Shown here in pieces: positions 1 to 5,067 of a stretch of DNA of 5,067 bases. Position 1 is the first letter of the stretch; each line of letters begins with the position of its first letter. The stretch is from DATBLZ01 sp036555065 (GTDB lineage Bacteria > Pseudomonadota > Gammaproteobacteria > Steroidobacterales > Rariloculaceae), in contig DATBLZ010000074.1 in the NCBI GenBank assembly GCA_036555065.1, positions 1 to 5,067 on the forward strand. The letters are read 5' to 3'. The notes beneath the pieces were generated by a model. The model did not search any database, had not been told where the DNA came from, and was given only the letters and a program-made list of their open reading frames with translations. The translations under genes were made by a program, and so were the position numbers.

Positions 1-424
1 CCGGCACGATCTCGGTCTGGAAGTAGTTCTCGAGCCACTGGCGTTGCGCGCTCGTCCAGTCGTCGCGCCGCACGAAGTTGATGCGTTCATTACGCAGCGC
101 CGGAATGAGCTCCTCGTTGAGAAGTCTGTACTGCTCGGCGACTAGCCCGCGCGTCGCTGTCGTGATCTTGCGCAACACTTCTGCGGGGCTCAGGTTGTCG
201 GGCCCCATCGGCGCGGAGCTCGCCTCGACGCGTTGTTTGAGGCCGGCAACGCGAATCTCGAAGAACTCGTCGAGGTTCGTCGACGAGATGCACAAAAACT
301 TCAGGCGCTCGAGCAGCGGAAGGCTGCGATCCTTTGCCTGATCTAAGACGCGTGTGTTGAACTCGAGCTGCGATAGCTCGCGATTGATGTAGTAGTCAGG
401 CAGTCTTAGATTTGGCGCGTCCAC
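1..424 (-). CDS. ppk1: Polyphosphate kinase 1, N-terminal part (runs off the left edge)
   Basis: PPK1 reversibly polymerises the gamma-phosphate of ATP into long-chain inorganic polyphosphate. The 141 visible codons form the family's N-terminal domain. Residues 13-27 read INRELSQLEFNTRVL, followed by LPLLERLKFL and SSTNLDEFFEIRVAGLKQRV at about 47-66. Asn50 in TNLDEFF aligns with the ATP-contacting Asn45 of E. coli PPK (family knowledge). The frame is open to the window edge; the catalytic histidine and C-terminal domains lie outside. I chose a GTG start at 424-422: no ATG, GTG or TTG occurs in the stretch just upstream in this frame, and an AGG lies about 8 nt before it. The start lies inside the 3' end of anmK, giving a 29-nt overlap that suggests translational coupling as the third gene of the mepM operon. 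The family call is very secure; the exact start is less so. Confidence 0.93.
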   Translation of the reverse strand, partial: MDAPNLRLPDYYINRELSQLEFNTRVLDQAKDRSLPLLERLKFLCISSTNLDEFFEIRVAGLKQRVEASSAPMGPDNLSPAEVLRKITTATRGLVAEQYRLLNEELIPALRNERINFVRRDDWTSAQRQWLENYFQTEIVP

Positions 425-1559
425 TGCGGAACCTGTCTCGCGCGAGCCGATCGGGCTCGCCGCCGTAGTATACGCCGCCGAGTATTGCGGTTTGGCGGGC
501 ACCGGTCACACTGGGAACGTTGCCTGCGGCACGTAGCAGGCGGGCGCGCGCGAGCCACGCGAACGCTGCTGCCTCGACGAAATCGGGCGGGACGCCATGC
601 GCGGCCGTCGTGTCCGGATCTCGGCCGCTGAGCCGCCCGAGCCGCAGCAGCAGGTCGCCGTTGCGCGCGCCGCCCCCGCAGATGATGAGCCGATACTTGC
701 GCACACCGCTATTCGCGATCGCCGCGACGATCGTTGCCGCCGTGAGCTCGGCGAGCGTGGCTTGCACGTCCTCAGGAAGCCGTGCCTGCGCGGTTCCCGC
801 GTGCTGCTCGAGCCACGCGAGATTGAAATGCTCTCGGCCCGTCGATTTCGGAGGACGTGAAGAGAAGTAGGGCTCGCGCAGCAAGGCGCGCAACCATTCG
901 TCGTCGACGTTTCCGCGGCTCGCCCATGCGCCGTCGGCGTCGTAGGCCTGTCCCCGGCAACGCTGGATCCACGCGTCGAGGAGTGTATTTCCGGGACCCG
1001 TATCGAAGCCGATGGTCGGCTTGCCCGGCCGAATGATGGTGACGTTGGCGATTCCGCCGATGTTGACGATGACGCGCGTTTCCCGAGGCGTGCGCCAGAG
1101 CCAATCGTGAAATGCCGGAACCAATGGCGCCCCTTGCCCGCCGTGCGCGATGTCGCGGCGCCGGAAATCGGTGACTGTCGTGATTCCCGTGAGCGCGGCT
1201 ACGCTGTTCGGGTCGCCGAGCTGCATGCTGAAAGGCTCGGCACCCGTTGGTGCATGAAAGACGGTCTGGCCGTGATGGCCGATCGCGGCAATGTCACTCG
1301 GAGCAAGCCCCGCGTCGCGTATCAGGGATAACGCGCAGGCGCCGAAGAAACGCCCGAGTGCGATGTCGACGCCGCCGATCTCCCGAAGCGCAGCTTGCGG
1401 CGCCGTGATCAGCGCTTGAACACGCTCACGGAGCTCGATCGGGTAAGGAGTCGTGCGCGCGCTGACGATGCGGCAGCGGCGCGCGCGAAACTCGGCAACG
1501 CAGGCGTCGACGCCGTCGACGCTCGTGCCCGAGATCAGTCCGAGATAGCGCGTGCCCAT
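396..1559 (-). CDS. anmK: Anhydro-N-acetylmuramic acid kinase
   Basis: AnmK is a cytoplasmic peptidoglycan-recycling enzyme. It uses ATP and water to open the 1,6-anhydro ring of anhydroMurNAc and phosphorylate it, giving MurNAc-6-phosphate. The 387-residue product is close to the usual ~370 and is full length. Motifs seen: GLISGTSVDGVD at 7-18 (phosphate-binding region of the ASKHA-like fold), GHHGQTV at 94-100, QLGD at 113-116, DFRRRDIAHGGQGAPLVPAFH at 131-151, NIGGIANVT at 166-174, GFDTGPGN at 184-191, PKSTGREHFN at 237-246 and CGGGARN at 294-300. Asp186 of FDTGPGN should be the catalytic base by family comparison. The start is ATG, 16 nt after the mepM stop, with no good Shine-Dalgarno sequence, so coupling to mepM is likely. 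The C-terminal tail after GGVYYGGEPD (about 17 residues) is basic and carries the ppk1 start in another frame. Confidence 0.97.
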   Translation of the reverse strand: MGTRYLGLISGTSVDGVDACVAEFRARRCRIVSARTTPYPIELRERVQALITAPQAALREIGGVDIALGRFFGACALSLIRDAGLAPSDIAAIGHHGQTVFHAPTGAEPFSMQLGDPNSVAALTGITTVTDFRRRDIAHGGQGAPLVPAFHDWLWRTPRETRVIVNIGGIANVTIIRPGKPTIGFDTGPGNTLLDAWIQRCRGQAYDADGAWASRGNVDDEWLRALLREPYFSSRPPKSTGREHFNLAWLEQHAGTAQARLPEDVQATLAELTAATIVAAIANSGVRKYRLIICGGGARNGDLLLRLGRLSGRDPDTTAAHGVPPDFVEAAAFAWLARARLLRAAGNVPSVTGARQTAILGGVYYGGEPDRLARDRFRSGRAKSKTA

Positions 1560-1575
1560 CCCGCTGACTCGTGCC

Positions 1576-2991
1576 CTAGTCTGCCGCGGCCGCGACGTGT
1601 ACTTGCTGATAGATGTCGAGTTGCCGCCAGAGTGAGGCCGCGTCGACCTCGAAGTCGGACTTGTCCTCGGCAGGAACTGGATCCGCGGCCGGCAACGGCA
1701 CGGTTCGCGGATTCTTGTGGATGCCGCCGACGCGATACTCGTAGTGCAAATGCGAGCCGGTAGCGAGGCCGGTTCTGCCGACGTAGCCGATGACCTCGCC
1801 TTGCCTGACTCGGCTGCCGATGTGTTGATTGCCGAAGCGCGAGAGATGGCCGTAGAGCGTCGTTATATTGCCGCCATGTTGCAGCACGACGGCGTTGCCG
1901 TAACCGCCGTCGACTCCGCGCGCAATGACTTTGCCGTCGCCCGATGCGATCACGGGCGTGCCCGTGGGCGCGGCGTAGTCGACGCCGCGGTGCGCGCGAA
2001 TCGTGTTGAGCACGGGGTGGCGTCTGCTCGGATTGAAATTCGAGCTGATTCGCGTGAACTCTACCGGTGCGCGCAGGAAAGCCTTGCGGACGCTGCGACC
2101 GTCGGGCGTGTAGTAGTCGGTTCGACCGTTCGAGTCGCGATAACGAGCCGCGCGATAGACAGTGCCCTGATTGATGAACTCCGCGGCAACGATGTCGCCG
2201 TTGCGCAGCTTCTCGCCGTCGCGCCAGAGCTCTTGGTAGACGACAGTGAACGAATCACCGACGCGCACGTCCTGAATGAAATCGATGTCCCACTGAAATA
2301 TGTAGGCCATGTCCATCGTCACCGAATCGGCCATGCCGGCGGCGACGCCGGCCTCGAACAGGGACGTATGGATTACGCCGTGAGCCCCGACGGTCCGTGT
2401 ATCGATCGCACGCTGCTCGATCTTCGCCGCGAAACCCGTGTCCGTACGTGCCAGTGACAGGAGCTCCGCTTCGCTGAGCTCGCGCTGCAGCGTCGCAACG
2501 CGGCCTTCATCGTGCGTGACCACGATATGGTCGCCGGGTCGAATCTGACGCAAATGGTCGCGTGCCTCGGGCACGTCGGCCATGGCGGCAAGGTCGGTGA
2601 CGCTCAAGCCGTTACGCCGAAACAAGATCTCGAGCGTGTCGCCGCGGCCGACGAGCAGGTCGAGCGTGGCCGTCGAGACGTCGACCGGACCGGCGAGCCC
2701 CGATTCGGCAATGCCGGGCTCGGGGGCCGCGTCGGCGACTTGCGGCATCGCGAGCGCCACCGGCTCTTGGGCCGTCAGAAAAACTTCGGCGGTCGCGGCC
2801 GCCGTGCGCGCCTGCGCCGGTGTCGGGATCTTCGATTCGTTCCGCTGGCTGACGAGGAGCAAGGACACGCCCGCAATGGGTACTGAAAGCCCGAGGACGA
2901 ACCAAGGAATTCCGTGCCGCCGTGACGAAGGTGCCGAGACCAGCGCGTCTCGCTTGTAGTCGTGGCGAATGCCGCTCGGATACGACTTCAC
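1576..2991 (-). CDS. mepM: M23 family murein endopeptidase, MepM (YebA)-like, membrane anchored
   Basis: Predicted zinc metallo-endopeptidase that cleaves peptide cross-links in peptidoglycan, allowing wall expansion. The 471 residues show a basic cytoplasmic N-terminus (1-27), one hydrophobic segment at about 28-47 (an uncleaved anchor or signal), and an Ala/Pro-rich linker to about 105. A LysM/OapA-like domain follows at about 112-158 (GRGDTLEILFRRNGLS to RPGDHIVV), then a regulatory-type middle domain at about 165-310 and the M23/LytM domain at about 314-435. The metal site is complete: His334 and Asp338 (HRGVD) plus His416, with His382 (YGHL) and His414 (HLH) as the catalytic histidines by family comparison. 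The catalytic site should face the periplasm. The start is GTG, with AGGTG 4 nt upstream; no ATG competes. First gene of the leftward operon with anmK and ppk1. The family is certain; the exact paralogue name is by architecture and synteny. Confidence 0.93.
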   Translation of the reverse strand: MKSYPSGIRHDYKRDALVSAPSSRRHGIPWFVLGLSVPIAGVSLLLVSQRNESKIPTPAQARTAAATAEVFLTAQEPVALAMPQVADAAPEPGIAESGLAGPVDVSTATLDLLVGRGDTLEILFRRNGLSVTDLAAMADVPEARDHLRQIRPGDHIVVTHDEGRVATLQRELSEAELLSLARTDTGFAAKIEQRAIDTRTVGAHGVIHTSLFEAGVAAGMADSVTMDMAYIFQWDIDFIQDVRVGDSFTVVYQELWRDGEKLRNGDIVAAEFINQGTVYRAARYRDSNGRTDYYTPDGRSVRKAFLRAPVEFTRISSNFNPSRRHPVLNTIRAHRGVDYAAPTGTPVIASGDGKVIARGVDGGYGNAVVLQHGGNITTLYGHLSRFGNQHIGSRVRQGEVIGYVGRTGLATGSHLHYEYRVGGIHKNPRTVPLPAADPVPAEDKSDFEVDAASLWRQLDIYQQVHVAAAAD

Positions 2992-3017
2992 TCGGCACCT
3001 GCGTTCGAGGTGCGCGT

Positions 3018-3046
3018 AATGTAACTGCTCGCGTACCGAGCGTCAA
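3018..3046 (-). promoter_or_regulatory. Sigma70-type promoter of the mepM-anmK-ppk1 operon
   Basis: On the minus strand, TTGACG (3046-3041, 5 of 6 match to the -35 consensus) is followed by exactly 17 nt and TACATT (3023-3018, 4 of 6 match to the -10). Transcription would begin near 3011, leaving a leader of about 20 nt before the GTG start at 2991. That leader contains the AGGTG ribosome binding site. Placement and spacing are good, but no transcript start was measured. Confidence 0.6.
3027..3041. repeat. 15-bp inverted repeat in the mepM promoter spacer
   Basis: GCTCG, five spacer bases, then CGAGC form perfect 5-bp arms. The repeat lies almost wholly between the -35 and -10 hexamers of the predicted mepM promoter, touching the last base of the -35. 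This is where a repressor or spacer-distorting regulator could bind. Arms this short can arise by chance in GC-rich DNA, so an operator role is only a guess. Confidence 0.3.
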
Positions 3047-3097
3047 AATTATGTTCTTGAAAGTCAGAGGGCTACGCGATCTTGTGCAGATTTCTCA

Positions 3098-3106
3098 TGC
3101 TATTCT
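3098..3106 (+). promoter_or_regulatory. Candidate extended -10 promoter of tyrS
   Basis: TGC directly followed by TATTCT (4 of 6 match to the -10) gives an extended -10 motif, which could compensate for the lack of a convincing -35 hexamer at 16-18 nt spacing. The start point would be near 3113, about 24 nt before the tyrS GTG. A TTGAAA at 3057-3062 lacks a good -10 partner at normal spacing. No T-box or other leader structure is visible in the short gap. Confidence 0.35.
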
Positions 3107-3127
3107 TCTCCACCTTTCGATGCGACT

Positions 3128-3131
3128 GGAG
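3128..3131 (+). promoter_or_regulatory. tyrS ribosome binding site (decides the GTG start)
   Basis: GGAG ends 5 nt before the GTG at 3137, which is ideal spacing. The nearby ATGs at 3097 and 3120 are not in the tyrS frame, and no other start codon occurs in frame in the promoter-proximal region. Confidence 0.7.
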
Positions 3132-3136
3132 CGCAA

Positions 3137-4354
3137 GTGGCCTCGGTAGCGGAACAATTCGACGAACTTGCGCGCGGGGCCGACGAGATTCTGGTTGAAG
3201 CAGAGCTACGGGACCGCCTTGCGTCTGGCCGAAAGCTCATCGTCAAAGCCGGCTTCGATCCGACGGCGCCGGATCTCCATCTTGGACACACCGTGCTTCT
3301 GAACAAGATGCGGTCGTTCCAAGAGCTCGGCCACAAGGTCGTGTTCTTGATCGGTGACTTCACCGGAATGATCGGCGACCCGAGCGGCAAGACGGCGACG
3401 CGGCCGGTGCTCACGCGCAAAGAGATCGACGCGAATGCCGCGACGTATGCCGAGCAGGTCTACAAGATTCTCGATCGTAAAAAGACGAAGCTGGATTTCA
3501 ACTCGCGGTGGATGGCCAAAATGGACGCGGTCGGCCTTGCGAGCCTCATGGCCAAGCACACGGTCGCGCGGATGCTCGAGCGCGACGACTTCAAGAAGCG
3601 TTACGAGGCCGAGCAGCCGATCGCCATTCATGAGTTCGTGTATCCGATCGTGCAAGGGTACGACTCCGTCGTCTTGAAAGCCGACGTCGAGCTCGGCGGC
3701 ACGGATCAGAAGTTCAATCTGCTCATGGGCAGGCAAATGCAGCAGCTCTATGGGCAAAGACCGCAGGTCGTCATGACGATGCCGCTGCTCGAGGGCACGG
3801 ACGGCGTCAACAAAATGTCGAAGTCTCTCGGAAACTATATCGGGATCGCCGAGCCGCCGGGCGACATGTTCGGAAAGATAATGAGTATTTCCGACGAGCT
3901 CATGTGGCGGTATTACGAGCTCTTGAGCTTCCGCCCGCTCGCCGAGATCGACCAATTCAAGCGCGCTGTAGCCGCGGGCGGAAATCCCCGCGACGTCAAA
4001 TACGCACTGGCGCTCGAGGTCGTCGCGCGCTTCCACGGCGCACCCGCCGCGCGTGCGGCCGAGGAAGGGTTCATTGCCCGCCATCGAGACCGGGCTTTGC
4101 CGACGGATATTGAGGAGACCGTTTTGACCTCGGCCGAGCCCCTTGGGATTGCCTATGTTCTCCACGGCGCCGGGCTTGCGAGCAGCACCTCGGACGCGAT
4201 CCGCATGATCAAGCAGGGCGCCGTGCGCATCGACAACGAGCGCATCGAGGACCCGAAGACGCTCATCGAGGTCGAAGGAAAGGGGCGCGTCTATCAGGTC
4301 GGTAAGCGGCGATTTGCACGGATCCGCGTGGCCCGTCCCAAAGCGCGCAAATAG
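3137..4354 (+). CDS. tyrS: Tyrosyl-tRNA synthetase, TyrZ-type
   Basis: Class I aminoacyl-tRNA synthetase that charges tRNA-Tyr with tyrosine in the cytoplasm. The 405-residue protein is full length. The HIGH motif is HLGH at 48-51, within FDPTAPDLHLGHTVLLNKM. GDFTGMIGDPSGK at 73-85 and GGTDQKFNLLMGRQ at 187-200 shape the Tyr/ATP pocket, and KMSKS at 226-230 is intact. An S4-like RNA-binding domain spans about 338-395. The KMSKS form and the DLHLGH context place it in the second bacterial TyrRS group (TyrZ/Thermus-like), unlike E. coli TyrS, which has KFGKT. The GTG start has a well-placed GGAG. It is divergent from mepM and immediately upstream of an rRNA operon, with no visible terminator between, so some transcripts may read into the rRNA leader. 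Confidence 0.98.
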   Translation: MASVAEQFDELARGADEILVEAELRDRLASGRKLIVKAGFDPTAPDLHLGHTVLLNKMRSFQELGHKVVFLIGDFTGMIGDPSGKTATRPVLTRKEIDANAATYAEQVYKILDRKKTKLDFNSRWMAKMDAVGLASLMAKHTVARMLERDDFKKRYEAEQPIAIHEFVYPIVQGYDSVVLKADVELGGTDQKFNLLMGRQMQQLYGQRPQVVMTMPLLEGTDGVNKMSKSLGNYIGIAEPPGDMFGKIMSISDELMWRYYELLSFRPLAEIDQFKRAVAAGGNPRDVKYALALEVVARFHGAPAARAAEEGFIARHRDRALPTDIEETVLTSAEPLGIAYVLHGAGLASSTSDAIRMIKQGAVRIDNERIEDPKTLIEVEGKGRVYQVGKRRFARIRVARPKARK

Positions 4355-4357
4355 CGC

Positions 4358-4385
4358 TTGCGTCCGCGCCGCGCCCGCCTATAAT
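4358..4385 (+). promoter_or_regulatory. rRNA operon promoter P1
   Basis: TTGCGT (4358-4363), a 16-nt spacer, then a perfect TATAAT (4380-4385). The next bases, GGCGCGCC, form a GC-rich discriminator. A 16-bp spacer, perfect -10 and GC-rich discriminator resemble E. coli rrn P1 promoters, which are sensitive to initiating NTP and ppGpp (established for E. coli). The start would be near 4392, about 245 nt before the mature 16S end. The -35 begins 4 nt after the tyrS stop, so any UP element or activator site must lie within the tyrS coding end. Confidence 0.65.
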
Positions 4386-4405
4386 GGCGCGCCCTCCCGA
4401 GCGCC
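4386..4405 (+). other. GC-rich inverted repeat at the P1 start region (not a terminator)
   Basis: GGCGC at 4386-4390 and GCGCC at 4401-4405 can pair across a 10-nt loop; the GGCGCGCC at 4386-4393 is itself palindromic. No T-run follows, so it does not look like an intrinsic terminator for tyrS. It covers the discriminator and first bases of the P1 transcript, so it may only reflect base composition. Confidence 0.3.
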
Positions 4406-4428
4406 GGGCGGATCCCGTACTTAGGTTC

Positions 4429-4443
4429 GCTAAATTTTCGAGC
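4429..4443 (+). promoter_or_regulatory. AT-rich UP-element or Fis-like site upstream of P2
   Basis: The block CTAAATTTTCG is strikingly AT-rich in this GC-rich window. It is centred about 50 nt before the expected P2 start, the position of an UP element contacted by the RNA polymerase alpha subunits. The 15-mer from G4429 to C4443 also fits the degenerate Fis consensus (G, Y/R pairs, C) with one mismatch. Either role is inferred from position and composition. Confidence 0.35.
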
Positions 4444-4450
4444 CCAAGGC

Positions 4451-4480
4451 TTGGAGGAAGGGTATTGGCCGGTTTATACT
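4451..4480 (+). promoter_or_regulatory. Candidate second rRNA promoter P2
   Basis: TTGGAG (4451-4456), an 18-nt spacer and TATACT (4475-4480, 5 of 6 match to the -10) lie about 160 nt before the 16S gene and upstream of the boxA element. Transcription would start near 4487. Tandem P1/P2 promoters are usual for gammaproteobacterial rrn operons. The -35 is weak (3 of 6), and it overlaps the palindrome CCAAG-G-CTTGG at 4444-4454. Confidence 0.5.
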
Positions 4481-4481
4481 T

Positions 4482-4506
4482 CCCGGTCTGCCCGGCAGTC
4501 GTCGGG
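4482..4506 (+). other. boxB-like hairpin of the rrn antitermination leader
   Basis: The inner stem CTGC (4488-4491) pairs with GCAG (4495-4498) around a CCG loop. The outer CCCG (4482-4485) can pair with CGGG (4503-4506). It lies directly before boxA, where the boxB stem-loop sits in the E. coli rrn leader. If P2 starts near 4487, its transcripts carry only the inner stem. Confidence 0.45.
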
Positions 4507-4507
4507 A

Positions 4508-4519
4508 TGCTCTTTAAAA
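4508..4519 (+). promoter_or_regulatory. boxA of the rRNA antitermination (nut-like) site
   Basis: TGCTCTTTAAAA differs from the E. coli rrn boxA core TGCTCTTTAACA at one base. In E. coli, boxA RNA recruits NusB and NusE (S10) with SuhB to make polymerase resistant to Rho on the untranslated rRNA. It sits 117 nt before the 16S end, downstream of both promoters and upstream of boxC. Confidence 0.85.
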
Positions 4520-4536
4520 ACTAGTCTCAAGCAACT

Positions 4537-4545
4537 TGTGTGGGC
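4537..4545 (+). promoter_or_regulatory. boxC-like element of the rRNA leader
   Basis: TGTGTGGGC at about 20 nt after boxA matches the GTGTGGGC stretch that follows boxA in E. coli rrn leaders. Together with boxA it identifies an rRNA leader independently of the 16S sequence. Confidence 0.65.
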
Positions 4546-4557
4546 GCTCGCAAGAGC
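4546..4557 (+). other. Leader hairpin with GCAA (GNRA) tetraloop
   Basis: GCTC (4546-4549) and GAGC (4554-4557) pair around a GCAA tetraloop, immediately after boxC. GNRA loops are stable and often bind receptors or proteins. It could help fold the 16S precursor leader, but it is only 4 bp long. Confidence 0.45.
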
Positions 4558-4581
4558 AATAGTGCCAGAGCTCCGACCGGC

Positions 4582-4595
4582 GGATGCTTGCATCC
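4582..4595 (+). other. Leader hairpin with CUUG tetraloop
   Basis: GGATG (4582-4586) and CATCC (4591-4595) form a perfect 5-bp stem around CTTG, a known extra-stable RNA tetraloop in which the loop C and G also pair. It lies 40 nt before the mature 16S end, in the region expected to be removed by RNase processing. The RNase III stem partner downstream of 16S is outside the window. Confidence 0.5.
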
Positions 4596-4635
4596 AAAGG
4601 AAAGGGCTCGAACAAGCTCACAATCTTCGTAACTT

Positions 4636-5067
<432 letters not shown>

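Noticed and set aside
78..341. An 87-codon plus-strand frame at the left edge
   Set aside because: It is antisense to the PPK1 N-terminal domain and has low-complexity Ser/Arg content.
1717..2457. A 246-codon open frame antisense to the M23 peptidase gene
   Set aside because: Its composition (Arg/Ala/Val/Asp repeats) is typical of an antisense shadow, and the opposite strand encodes a complete peptidase with all metal ligands.
2612..3046. A 144-codon minus-strand frame overlapping the mepM start
   Set aside because: It is an out-of-frame shadow of mepM, Arg-rich, and would begin on top of the promoter.
3206..4165. A 319-codon open frame antisense to tyrS
   Set aside because: It mirrors tyrS codon positions in GC-rich DNA, has no recognisable domain, and the sense strand is an intact synthetase.
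4386..4409. Possible intrinsic terminator of tyrS
   Set aside because: The GC-rich inverted repeat has no following T-run and lies at the P1 discriminator.

Overview
The window is a high-GC piece of a gammaproteobacterial chromosome. The best lineage evidence is the first ~430 nt of a 16S rRNA gene at the right end, which reads as gammaproteobacterial; I would not name an order or genus from it. The protein genes agree: a TyrZ-type tyrosyl-tRNA synthetase, a MepM-like M23 peptidase, AnmK and polyphosphate kinase 1. From memory, Pseudomonas has the same order of anmK, M23 peptidase gene, tyrosyl-tRNA synthetase gene and rRNA operon.

Layout, left to right. Positions 1-424 (minus strand) hold the 5' part of ppk1, which runs off the left edge. 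Positions 396-1559 (minus) are anmK, overlapping the ppk1 start by 29 nt. Positions 1576-2991 (minus) are the M23 peptidase gene, 16 nt upstream of anmK. These three read as one leftward operon, mepM-anmK-ppk1, with a good sigma70-type promoter at 3018-3046. The 145-nt gap at 2992-3136 is a divergent promoter region. Positions 3137-4354 (plus) are tyrS. Positions 4355-4635 hold the promoter and leader of an rRNA operon: a P1-type promoter starting 4 nt after the tyrS stop, a second candidate promoter preceded by an AT-rich block, a boxA/boxC antitermination element and small hairpins. The 16S rRNA gene starts near 4636 and is cut by the right edge.

The leftward operon combines cell-wall remodelling (an endopeptidase that opens peptidoglycan cross-links), cell-wall recycling (AnmK, which returns anhydroMurNAc to metabolism) and polyphosphate synthesis. 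The rightward side is translation: a tRNA synthetase followed by a ribosomal RNA operon. Three of the four protein genes (ppk1, mepM, tyrS) appear to start with GTG.

I see no mobile element, CRISPR array, tRNA or novel gene cassette. The window is ordinary conserved core genome. The points most worth a second look are the partial ppk1 gene at the edge, the compact rRNA promoter and leader, and an inverted repeat inside the mepM promoter.
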